From Heliopora coerulea (Eukaryota > Cnidaria > Anthozoa > Scleralcyonacea > Helioporidae), in NCBI GenBank assembly GCA_030142905.1, contig JASJOG010000008.1, positions 558,001 to 622,000 on the forward strand: DNA of 64,000 nt, in the 5' to 3' direction. The notes beneath the pieces are model-generated. The model made no database searches. It worked only from the letters and a program-made list of their open reading frames with translations, and was not told the origin of the DNA. Positions 1 to 12,800 of this stretch are shown here, piece by piece; positions within the stretch are counted from its first letter, which is position 1, and every line of letters starts with the position of its first letter. The translations under genes and the position numbers were made by a program.

Positions 1-785
1 AATTTGTTGGGCATTGCAATTTGTATTAAAATAGTAATGAACTGGTGAGAAGAGAGAGATTTTGGGCATACATAATGAACTCATTCATCCCAATTGACTT
101 ACCTAGGACATTTTTGTTTTGCCTAGACCAAACTTTTACAGTCATGAAGAGCAAGCATGCAACCATGTCCAACATATGAGATTGGAAAGGTGTATGTTTA
201 CTAGTTACCAGAATTTTTCAGCTATAAGATTTAGGAAAATGTTGGTCAATTCCTGTAAACCCAATGGATGTCCAAAACTGGCAGCAGAGCATATGAAAAT
301 ATTTTTTGTCAGCATACATTTGCCACTTATTATTGACCTTGTCTAGATCTAAACTTTACTCATGTTTTAATGCATGAATGTCAACAGATTCTCTCTCTTA
401 ATTTTCAAAATCACCTCTGTTACTGTTGTATCTATCATTTTAAAATCTAAACTGGCAGATATGAAAATAATTCAAGTTTTTGAATAGTTTTTTAAGTGAT
501 GTAGTATTTTTGGAAATTTGAAAATGAACAAATGTTTCTGGATTTTCAGTTAAAGAACATTTTGACTGTCAAAAACATTCCATCTTTTCTCTAGAATTGT
601 ATCTATTAGAAGGATATGGTAGTAATTACATTCAAAAATAAATTAAAGTGAATAAATTGAGGTGTCAATTAGTGAGGCATAACTCATAAAAGGAAGCATA
701 CTTATAATACGTAATTATGTTCATATGGCTTATGCTCAGCTAATTATTTGTGTCTTCATTTTTGTTCAAGAAGTTTTTGGTTATA
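1..785. other. Upstream flank, no gene recognised
   Basis: AT-rich sequence before the tentative NNT start. Short open frames at 119-346 and 936-1127 (the latter already in intron 1) have no family signature. No TATA box or CpG-rich promoter stands out. If exon 1 is right, the promoter and 5' UTR lie here, but I cannot place them. Confidence 0.4.
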
Positions 786-845
786 ATGCTTCTTCAAGCA
801 GGTGCTGCTTTCTTGAGGAGACGTCATGGGCACATGCTTGCAGGT
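786..845 (+). CDS. NNT: NNT exon 1 (tentative): start codon and mitochondrial presequence
   Basis: The ATG at 786-788 opens [20 protein letters not shown], an Arg/Leu/Ala-rich peptide without acidic residues, as expected for a matrix-targeting signal. The best-looking donor is CAG|gtgtgt after 843, but it leaves phase 1, and exon 2 needs phase 0. A donor after 845 (GGT|gtgttg) or after 869 (ACA|gtatac) keeps the frame but is weaker. An extra small exon in intron 1 would also solve it. Exon 2 has no in-frame Met, so some upstream start exon must exist. Confidence 0.45.
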
Positions 846-3800
846 GTGTTGATCATTTTGTTTCTTACAGTATACTGTAAGTCTTGGCAAAGCAAGATTA
901 GTATTTGATAGTTTTTACCATATTTTTGAAGTTACATGAACCAATTTTTTTTGTTTCAGTATAACAAATTAGCAAAAAGGTGCTGTACTGGATATTCATA
1001 TTCATACATCCATTTGCACCTGGGGTGGTTGGAATACCTACATACCAAAGATATCTGTATTAAGTCCCCTATCTGGTTTTTTAGTTATATTGATGGACCA
1101 ATATTATCAATATATTGGGATTGCTAATACACCAAGCTAGCTAAAAGTATCAGAGAATACCATTGATGTTGGAACAATTTTAGGACATATTATTTTACTG
1201 CTTGTGCTAAAACTTTGTGTTGGAAAAAATTTTATGCTGACACTGTTAAAAGCCACAAACTTTTATTACCATAGACATCAGAGTGTTTTTCATTTGAACA
1301 TGTAACTATTGTCATCAGGTGTACCTTGGTTTAAGTCACAATTAATTTTGGTTTTTTTGTTGTGCTCAAAGTATATGTATTTGTACTATTTTGGTGGCAT
1401 TCATGGAAAAATGCCATAAATTAGATTAAGAGACAGCAACTAGGAACCCTCAGAAATATTAACAGGTTACAAGTTGGGTTTTTTTTTTGTTTTTTTTTTT
1501 CTTCTTTTTACCATTTTATTCATCCCATGAGAACTGACTTTTCAAAAGTTGCATGTTTCACTTTCTCATTCCAGCCACCCTTGTTTGCTCTGCAGCTGCT
1601 TACCTTAGATTGATTTTTTCATGACCAAGCTTGAGGTGTTCTTATATTGTTATATTATTAATATGATTAGTAAATTTTCACAGCCAAGGTTGCAGGATTG
1701 AATGGCCATAACAAACATGAAAATATTACAAATAATTCATAAACTTCTTAGAAATGGGAATGATAAAATAACCTTTTGTTTTTAAAGTACATGTACCTAC
1801 CTCAGAGGATATCATGAAGTGGTTGCCAAATCAGCAATTTTCACTGGATCTGTTAATTGGTAAAACAAGGTCTTCTTGGTTGGGAAGACCTTGGTGATAA
1901 AATGCATTAAAAATTGTTCTCTTAGTTAATTAAACAAACTGGGCCTAGTTGTACAAAAACATCAAGTCAGAAAATTCAAAAGCTTCTAACAGACAAGAAA
2001 GATGATAAAGAGTAGACACATGTCCAATTTCATAACTCCACTTTGAACTGTTGTCAATATGTCTAGGCATCTTATATGACACATTGTCAAGCAGCTAAAG
2101 GTTCAGATCAAGATATCCTTTCTCTCATGCACACTGTTATGTTGGAAATTCTATGTAATGTCCATTTATAGTATCAATCAGAAACTGATACCAATGTGAC
2201 ATGAAAATATTTTCAAACAGCCTATTAATTTTAATTTATTTTTAGGGACTAGAAGCATTGGAACTAATCTAACCTATCATTTAAAGAGTTTTATCCATAA
2301 GGTACTGCTTGTTACATGAAATATGCTGTAAAAGTATCTCAATTTCTGAATGAAGTAGAAAAAGTTTAAAGGTAGTACTCTGCCAAAACTTGAGGCAATG
2401 AGATGCTAGAATTTTAATTAAATAAAGAATTTTGAAATGGTTTATCTTACATCTTTTAAGTAAACAAGATCATAGTTAAGTTTTAAGCACAGATTTGAAA
2501 TGTTATCTTTGCTGGTATGCAGTGTATTTCAGGATAATTTCTTTGTACATCAATAACAAGGTACTGCAATCTTAAATCTGGATTATTTTTTTCTTGACTT
2601 TGGCTCAGTTGCATGAGTAATGAAATAGCATAACTGTGAAGATAAGGAATGCTGAATAGAAGTCAAATAGACAATGTGATGAGTGAGATTCCATATGGGA
2701 TTAGCTGTACTACAGGTGGCTATTTACAGTAGCCCACTTTCACTGAATCAGGCTATCAGACCCATTCAAATGTTTAGGGTATAAAGTACAGGTACATAGT
2801 TTTGTGTGTAAAATGCTTTAAGATGTATTAAAATATTCCTTTACTTTTTCACATTTAGAATTTAATTACTGTAAGTTATGATTGCCTCATTAATTTCATA
2901 ATTTTTTAATCAATTAATTATAAAATTAGTTAATTTAAAATTGAATAATTGTAGTGAAGTAAGTGTGCCCCTTTCCCACCTACTGGACTGTTCTGGACTG
3001 CTCTGTTGACAAAATTGAGTAGTTTTCTTCTCAGTTCTACCTGAGAACTCGTGAGGCAAATGGCAAAAATTGTCTGCACTATGCCATTTTCCTGGTGGAA
3101 ATCTGGCATTGGTCATGTGAACTATATGTATGTGAGCTATATGTATAATTACTTTTCAGCTGCTCACTAAGTTGAAATGAATGTATCTTAATTAATTATG
3201 GTTATTTTGCTTTTAGGATTTCAATTTACTTGCAAGACTTGGTGGCTGTTCCCTGAAACTTTGTTCAACCCAAGCAAAAGGTGATTGAATTCTGAAACAT
3301 GCATTTTCTGCTTGCAAAACCTTTTCCTAAACCATGATTTTTGTCATACTTGTTCATGTCAGCAAGTGCCCTATATGTAAATCTATTCCAGATTGTCCAG
3401 CTCAATCATTTTGCACATTATTTAAATGGGAATTCTCTGTGGGTGAGCTAGTAATGGGTTAAAATTAAGAATTTTTGTTCAAGTGACATAAAGTACTTTG
3501 AACACAAGACAACCTAAACTGCAATTCAAATTGACCTACCATAAATTTATTATGTTTAACAGTTTGGTCAAAGGTCATACTTAATCTGTACAAACCATAT
3601 TGATATCAAAGACAAAAGGGTCAGGGAACTGCTGAAATTTAAGGGAGAAAATACTGATGTTTCAAGCAAAGGTCCTAAGTTAGAGTGAAATATGAAGTAG
3701 TATAAAAACTAGGTGTTATTTTAATAGATTAGAAAAGCCATGCTGCAAAATTGACCAGTAAGATTAAAAATTCAATAACAAAGTAAGTACTGAGATGTGA

Positions 3801-6800
3801 ATGCATGATGGAAAGTCATTTGCTAATTTAATCGTCAATCAGTGAACCGAAAGAGAGAGGAACAGACAGAGGACTCAATGGAATTCTAATTGGTGAAGGT
3901 TAAAATAGAAAAACAAAAAAAGAAAAAAATGGGAATGAAAATGCATGTCAGAGTGTTTATACGTCTATACTAAGCAAAGACGTTGACTTGTAGAAGAAAT
4001 AAATGACGCAAACTTAAATTCAAGGGAGTAAAAGATATAAATAGACGTTCTTATCCACACACGCTCGACAAAATCATTAACTTGTAAAGCAACAAAAAAA
4101 AAATGAAGCATACTAAAAACAAAATTGAAAATTTTAGGGGTTAAGTGCGCAAGCTAATGTTTTTCTCTTGCCACGCTAGGAGTGCTAGTGGTACAGTAGC
4201 ACGTGTCTCTCACCACTGTGACTAGGGTTCGATTCCGCTCCTGTGCAGTCATCTGATTTAAAGGGGTCGCATGTAAGAAGAGTGTTCTCCCGTTTGACAT
4301 CTACCACACATTGCAGGTTTTCGCATAGTGGATCCATGAGGGAAGCCTTTGCTGGACCTCTAGGGAGAACAGCTTAGCTTGCGGAAAGAGTTATTTTGTA
4401 TAAATACTGTTCGCACTTTAGACAAAACAGTAACTTTGTGAGGGATTAAATGAAAGAAAAACTTTCATTCATCCCGGTGGAATTAAACATTATTCTGTCA
4501 TTTGGTTCATTACAAAGTGAAGCCGCACGGCATAAGTTTAAATGCGTCCACAACTTTCCAAGACCTTGAACCAGTAAGTCAGCAACAGCAGCTCACTCCT
4601 ACGGCAAAAACCATGCGAATTTCCAACACTGGCGCCTTTAAATCGGGGATAACTGTTGCAATACCAAAGGTTCTTGCTATCAACATTTTCAAGGGTCAGC
4701 AAAACAAAGCAACACCCAAAGAGAAAGTAAAAAATGTGGGTCAACCAGATTTCTTGAAGAAAGGAAAAATATCGGCCATTACTATACTAAATGTTGACGA
4801 GATTAAGAGAACAAACTGTATCTCGCTATGATTTTGAATATACGTTCATGTTTAAAGACTTTGCCACACATCGCCAGGAATTTGCCTTTTTTGATCAGCT
4901 AAGTCAACAGATAAATCGATGTATATATGCGGATGATTTTCATTAATTATTCACCACAAATGGTATATTAACTGTAACGTAATATTTTTAACCATGCACG
5001 TTTTTAAACATTTAAACATCTAATAAAATCTTGGGTGAATATACGTCACCGATTCTCCTAACATAACGGTCTCAAATCTTCAGTCACAAAAACTTGTGCA
5101 GTAGAAGACAGCTTTTAGTTGATGTTGTGGGATTTTTATTTCAGCTCTTGAGACATGGTAATTTGCTAAATGTTGAACCACTTGTTTTCAGCACAAGCCG
5201 ATGCCATCCCAAAAGGGAAGCCGTACAACGAGCTTACAATCGGTGTTCCAAAAGAGATACACTTCAATGAAAAGAGAGTTGGTTTGACACCTGATGCGGC
5301 CAAGTCATTGATCAAGGCTGGTTTTAATGTCGTCGTTGAAGAAGGTGCAGGAATGAACGCTCAGTTCAAAGATGCTGATTATGCTGCAGCTGGTGCGCAA
5401 GTCAAACCAATAAAAGATATGTACAAGAACTCTGACATTATCATTAAGGTAGGATGAAATGTAGTAAGGTTGTTAAAAGTATTCACGTAACTAGGTGGTT
5501 TTATAAAAAGAATAAAATCAGTTACTGTCTAAAATCGACATTATATTACAGGTATACAAAAGTTTTTCTGACGTTTCGGCTGTTCCTGTAGCTTTCATCA
5601 TGGTAAAAGTGACAGAAAAATTTAAAAGCACACAGTTCAAATTAAGTTAATCGATTCAGTCTTTTGTTTTCTAAAGTTAAATGGAAGTATTATAACAGGG
5701 ATTTCAGAGTTACAGGTGGGTTCTTAGTAACTTCTTTATTAACCATCACTCTTGTTGTTATCAAAATTGCAGTCCAGCTGTCCCAAAACAAAACCACTAA
5801 CCCCTTCAGTAATGTTCTGCACGTGAACATTCATGTGAACACATTTTGCATGCCTAACACGTGAATATTGTGTGCGTACCTAACTCTTTTACATTATTCT
5901 TGAGGGAGTAAGTTTGTTCGTTTATTCACAAATTGTTTATAAGGGTCTGTTCTCATAAGGCCAAGTTATCTCGGTGCGTAGAGATAAGTCGAGGCCGCGG
6001 TCAAAGTTGGGCCTGATTCACACGATAAAATGGAACAACTGAGATATCCCTGTCCCCCGCGATAACTGTAGGCTACGTAACCACGCTCTTAACAAAATGG
6101 CTGGCCGAAGGGAGTTGATTTTTGTGGCAGGTTTTATATAATTATTAACACTGCCATTTATATGATGCAACATACGTGGACTTGTGGTACGATGTAGCAT
6201 TAGGTTAGAATGTAATAGAATGTATTACGTAATGCAGGTATCAACAAAGAGTAATTCTACGTTAAGAAAGGCGTTAGTAAGGAAGAAGAATTTGAACCGA
6301 CGACGACGAAGGTTTTTGAAGAAGCTCGGTCGAATAGATAGCTGGTAGCAACACTTAACGAATTTTACCTGAGAAAGAGTGGGGAAAAAAAGCTAGCGTA
6401 TGCCTCGTCAAGTTTTTATGAAATTAGCCGATTTTATGGATTTTAAATTTTATCGCTTGCTGCAGTCGAAAGCTCTCCCACGTCCGCCGTGTTGTTTTGA
6501 AGTAATTTAGACTTACGCATGCATAATTGTGTCAAAGTTAACCCTGCCTCCCGAGTTGACTCGTGTGGACGCTTTCACATGGAAGCAAAGATATCTCTCT
6601 CCCCCCGCAGGGTTACCCTACCTTTGAGAATGAGATATCTCGGGACCCTGAGGTATCTCGGTCTCATATGAGCGATCACGCATTTGATCAAGGAGATGTA
6701 TAGAAGACAGGAACATCTCATGGACTGAGATATCCCTACCCACCCAGATATCTCGCTTCATGTGAACAGGGCCTAAAGCTTTTCAGATCCAATGTTGGCT

Positions 6801-9800
6801 CAGCTCGCAGCAACCGGTTGACTAGTCACTGCATGCGAATTATTAAGTATTCTGATTTATTCTGCCTTCACCTTTTTAACTCCCCGTCATCATTATCATT
6901 GACGAATGGACGTCAATTTTTGTGAAATGTTGAGCACATATTTCCCGCCCGTCTAAAATTTAGAGAGAACACTTTGTTTGTTATTCGCCGGAAATTTCCG
7001 GTTAAAATGTAGCACAGTTGGATCAGAAAGCGTTCAGAACACACCAATGAAAGTCTAAAATTTAAAATTTTGCCCTATTGGGAGACCCAGTTCCTACCTT
7101 GTAATGACTTTACAATACTCTCTGGCATACTGTATATGTACCTCTAGGTACGGACAGTGATCTTACTTCCTGTGACACCAAGTTAAGTGGCCTGTTCCTG
7201 ATCCGACTGTGATTTTTTTCAAATAGGTCTTTTTTTTTTTACCTCACTAAATGCCTAGCGTGGGTTATACCTGATTCCTTGTTCTCGTGTGTTACCGTAC
7301 ATCAGTTACCGTATTTCCTTGAATTTCCCCGAGCGATTATTTTTAATTGAACCTTCAAAACGGGGCGATTAATAAAGAAAATTCTAAAAAATAGCAGTGT
7401 TCACGAGAAAGCAAAATTGATAAATGACTAATCACAAGAGAAAAACAACAAACATAAGGATATTTTATTTTATGAACGTTACAGTTCAAATATAAATCAG
7501 CGTTAATAATGCAAAGCAAAGCTATTTCAATGTATAAAATGTAAATGAGGAAAATTAGGATAAGTCCAAGGCTATAGGCAAAAAAAACACAATAATAGAA
7601 AATCCGCATTCACTATTCAAAGAAGTCGTAAATGGAGTAGCGCATAGTCCTCTAGTGGACGTTATCAAAACTGGGGGGGCGATTGCTTGAGCGGCGCGAT
7701 TATTTCTTATTTTTTGCCAAAAAAGGGTGATTATTCGAGAGGGGGTGATTATTCAAGAAAATACGGTAGGACCGTTTGCATAGGAGTGAATTACTCGGCT
7801 AGTCAAGTTAAGAGGGTTGCTGGGATGAAATGTACAATCTCAGTTTTTATCAAATCTAGTTACCCGGCTAGTCGACGTGCCAGAGATCCCTATCCGCGAA
7901 CTTTACATTAATTATGCTCACGGAAATAGAAGTTTCATCGCGACAGACCGAGTAACTCGGCAAACATTGTTTACTTGGGATAATTTTTATGTCGCCTTAC
8001 CGAGATCCCGGCTCTTCTTGCCAAGATCTCAGAGTGTGATTACTACAGATTTCACATTTTGTAAACGGGGCTGAATGGAGAAAATGTGTTTATTTGAAGT
8101 AAACAAAGGTAGCTGTAGTGCTAGATATATTGGCATAAGATGTGAATTAGTGGATTACAACACCGAGTTTTAAAATGCGATTTGGTCGCACGCGTGGCCA
8201 CAATTATTGTGATAGAATAAATGATTACATAAAGGTGACAAAAGCAGCTTTTGGGGCTACCCAAAGGTTGACACGATCTCATAGAGCTTGTCTGTCAAAT
8301 CAAAACGGTCTACATGAAAAGACAAAGTTAACCATGCTGGGCATTTTTTATTCCATTGAAGCCTCCACCTGGTCACTTGGAACAAGAAGACACTTGAATA
8401 AACCCTCCCAAATGAGTATATATACACATTGATAATCGATATACATAGAAGTAAGGCGGATAAAAATTGTAAAATACAGTAGTTTGGTGAAGCGGAATAT
8501 TTTACATGCGCATCTCTTGTAGTTTATTTGGTAATAACTGTTCCTCTCGTACACACTGACTCGTATTATTTGGCAATCAGACCTCCTTTATAATGTGTTC
8601 AAAGAGCAAAAATGGCCAGCTCAAGGAAATCAGGCACGGATTTTTCCTGCGCAAAACAGCCATGTATGATAAATTGGATTCATCGAGCATAGTTTTCTCT
8701 GTTGGTTGTATAGTTGAGTTGGTAGAGCAGCGGTTCGGTAACCCGAGGATACATGCTCGAATCCCGCTCAAGTCAACTTAATTCTAAAAGATGGATTACG
8801 CATTACTGGTTAATCATGAAGCGTTCTCTTCGTATTACCTTGAGGATGATTCATGAAACAGTTGAATAAGCTTTGCATTGTATGTTTGTGACTACTCAAT
8901 GTTTACAAAAATAATAAAACAAACAAGCAAGCAGTTAATACTAAAATTATGTACGGGATTACGAAATCGACTGATGGCTGAGAGGGGATTCGATCTGTTA
9001 ATGACGAATATATTTTTTCCTTCCATCTTAATAGAAGGCAAGATCCAGTTCAAATGTACTTCTCACTTGTGCAACTCCACTGGTTGAGAAGAGCGCAATT
9101 TCACCATTTATTGCATCTTTTTTCGTTGTAATTGTACTCATCCGTTTACAGCTGGAAATTAAGTAAAGTACTTCGCTAAAGTCAATCACAGCTCAGTATG
9201 AAAAAGGATAAAAACTAATTTTTGTGAGGTTTTGAAAACGATCGATTTAATAACTGTACATAATAAGTTAGCGTTAGATTCTTTACATGAACTGGTCACA
9301 TGGTGGAGAAAGTGGAGCTGAATGGCGAATCACCTAAGGGAACGGTGAAAACAGAAGGAATACATGCTTCACTAGAAACAGAATAAATGTTGTTCGGAGA
9401 AAAGTGTGCATAATCACAGTTAAATTCAATTACTTTGAACATAACTTAGTTAAAGTCAAAAATTTACTATTAAAATCGTGCTTCATTAATCTAACTGTGA
9501 TTATGCGGACTTTTCTCGGAATTACATTTGTTCTATTTTTACGGAAAAAAGTAGTTGGCAGAGGATACATGCTTCACTGTTTGGAAAGTTTTTGCCCTCG
9601 ATCGTGTCTACATTTCTTAGCCATCCAATAAAACAGATCATGTGCTATGAGATCAGCTCATCCGAAGGCCTGTTGCAATCGTGATTTTAACAGTCAGATA
9701 TAACAAAGTTTATATATTTTTCCCCTCCATTTTTGCCAGGTTTGTCCACCAGAAAAACACCCGGAGTTAGGAGTACATGAGGCTGAACTCATGAAGAGTG

Positions 9801-12800
9801 GTTCAACCCTCATCAGCTTTTTGTATCCAGCTCAAAACAAAGACATCGTAAAAGCATTAGCAGAAAATAAAGTAACAAGCTTCGCCGTCGACTGCATCCC
9901 TCGTATCAGTCGAGCCCAGTCGTTTGATGCTTTGAGCTCCATGGCAAACATTGCTGGCTATAAAGCTGTGGTAGAAGCCGCCAATCATTTTGGACGATTT
10001 TTTTCTGGTCAGATAACAGCTGCTGGGAAAGTACCTCCTGCAAAAGTCCTAGTTATAGGTATGTAGGTTATTAACATTAAATTAACTGGTCTAACACTCT
10101 GCATGTAGAAAGATATAGATAACACACTGATGAAGTAACTTCACGCATTTCCCTCGGCGCTCAGCAATAAGTAAAGTCAATAAAACTGCACGACGTTTCG
10201 GTGCCATCTTAACATCGTTTACATTTTATTATGCCGTGTAATAGCAACTGAGATTTTCTTCATTTTTGCTTGATAGTGATCTCAAAGTGTCATCGAAATG
10301 TCGTACGTTTTTATAGTTGAGACTTCGGCAACTGCCGAAAAAATAGGAACGGAAGTAGAAAATTTGTTTTGTCTCCGCCAAAGAAATGTCGCGGCAAAAT
10401 GTTTTTGTCCTTCGCGACCAATGGTCTCCTTTGATTAGCAAAATCGTCAATGGTTAGCCAGGGTGAAATAGTACAGCAGTCGGGAAAGTGTTAGCGCTTA
10501 GATTAAGCGTATTGATTGTTATAAATAATCACAATTTTGATCTTCACTTCCACGCAATAATTGAAGTCGGACTGGTTATTAGAATAAGATGCTGTGAACA
10601 TGTAACTCTGATTTAAAATGTGCGGATTAGCTGCAGACAGGGGGTAGTTTATAGAGGTGTGGGGGTGGGACACCCCCAAAGTTTGTCAAAAAGCATAAAA
10701 TTTAGGGGGGGAAAAGATACTAATTCGGGAAAAATATGGTTTGGTAAGGTAGGTTATCATTCCTTTTGGTTACTGGTTTATATTTAATTTACGTGTTAGG
10801 GCTCAGGAAGGAAGGGCAAATGGCCTGAATGCGAGTTCGGGCAAATTAAGCTGAACGCCCCCTCGCAATCAAAATGGGTTAATTACGTCCCTGGCTGAAG
10901 ACCATGCAGCGTTAAAACAAAGAAATGCAGGAAATCTTTTCTTGAGTAGTTTTTCTTCCCTTTTGAATTAACCCTGTCACGGGCGGGACGTTGATCTGGC
11001 CACTTCTTTCATATGACCATTTCCTTCTATTTGGATATTTTGGGCTGTTTATAACGTGCTTATCAAAGTTGATTACCGGTATGACGGCAGACTTTTATTC
11101 TAATTGCGGAGGAGTATTTAACGAAGCAGTTCACAGTGACGTCATCATGTTCTTCGGCAAACCAATTAACTATTAAAAGTTTTCGGCAATTATATTGCAG
11201 AGGTAACATAAGTTAAATTATGAAGACTGCTAAAAATGAATGTTTTATTCAGGGATAGCGCTTTATAACAGCGTATGAGTTCTTTGTTTCGCACTGAGAA
11301 CAAGGAATGTTCGATGAAGTGAGTTAACGATAAAAAATGAGATGATAGATGAAAATTTGTCGAACTCTGTGGTCAGGAGAACGATTTTTGAGCCCCAGAC
11401 GGGGATCGAACCCGCAACCTTCTGATGACCGATGAGACGCTCTAACCATTGAGCTACCAAGACTCAGATGGTGACCTACGATGGTTCGATCCCCGTCTGG
11501 GGCTCAGAAATCGTTTTTCTGAAGATAGAGTTTGGTGGTCGTTCATCTATCATCTCTAGATATCTCCAAGCTCTCACACTTCTAAAATATAAATTTAATG
11601 ATAAAAAATGAGTTGATAAAACCCCTATTTATCTCAACAATCTCAACCGTAAGTTCAAACGGCATCAAGTATAATTTTTAGGTTTCGCCGTTTGCCTCAG
11701 GATGAATCTCATATTGTATGATTCTGCAAAAACTGAAGACTAATAGAAGACGTTTAACTTTTGTCTGTGATAAGTTATGTCGAACTGGAACAAACCAAGC
11801 TGATGACTGCTGACAATTGTGACACATTTAAGAATATTTAATACATGGTTGTCATCAAGAAATTAGTTAATTGATAATTACTGAGATACGCAGCATTATA
11901 TCCAGTGATGCTGTGTGCCGAAGTAGTTATCTATTTTAATTACTGACCTTCATCGAAACCCATTATGTTTTGTCTGCATTATATCAGCGAATGCATCAAG
12001 CAAAATTTTACAAACTTGACTTATATAATTTTGCTCTCTGCATTCGTTGATATAATGCCGAGTGAAAACAATTGGTTTTGAAACAGGTCAGTAATTATTT
12101 TGTTTTTAGCTGGTATCTTTCATACGTGGCATACATCATAAGCAAAGTTTTCGACATTTTGGGAATATTTCTTCATATGGAAAAAATATACAGCAGTCTA
12201 TGGACTCTCACGTAAGGGAGATTGGGGTATCAAAATAACAACGGCCTTATGACTTGTGCGTAAGACCACACATTAACCCCAACCTAATGAAGGGAGTTTC
12301 TATTTCATCCATTCATGCATTTCTGTTCCTCGGCTTGCTTCCAGGTGGTGGCGTGGCTGGCCTCTCAGCAATTATTAATGCTAAGGGACTGGGAGCTATT
12401 GTTCGAGCGTTTGACACAAGAGAAGCTGTGAAAGAACAAGTTCAGTCCGTGGGAGCAGAATTCTTGGAAATTAAAGGAATCAATGAATCTGGGGAAGGTA
12501 AAACTTCGGCTTTCAATTGACAATACAGTCTTAGATTTACTCAGAATGTTGATCTTTTGTTTACACACTCCCTTTAAACTTGTTCTTTTTTTTTAAGTAA
12601 GTATCTTAACTGTGTGTAATGAAGGGAAAAAAAAGGAGCTTGTCTAATTCTTTCCTCGTGGTGTTTGTGTGTTCACCAGCTGGACAAATCTATCATCCAG
12701 GACTTGGGAGTTAGGAATAACATTCATCAGTCTAGTACCCTGGCAGCAGCTGTGGATATCCATATTTTTACCTCTGCAACCCTTCTGAACTATTCTAGCC

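Larger units (their letters stand above)
5449..9739 (+). other. NNT intron 3
   Basis: A 4.3-kb intron containing a PIF/Harbinger-like MITE (5943-6773), two abutting inverted-repeat elements (7307-7768 and 7769-8071), a tRNA-Thr-like sequence (8701-8777) and a hairpin element (9379-9541). Near 5571-5602 there is a cgtttcggctgttcctgtag sequence of the kind seen at termini of foldback elements. No protein gene. Confidence 0.6.
10059..12344 (+). other. NNT intron 4
   Basis: Contains a tRNA-derived repeat with inverted partner (11389-11520) and a hairpin element (11933-12106). The 10229-10450 minus-strand open frame has no recognisable family. Nothing else supported. Confidence 0.5.

Noticed and set aside
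4502..4831. 109-aa ORF in intron 2
   Set aside because: No family signature, an overlapping open frame on the other strand, and no splice logic with NNT; treated as chance.
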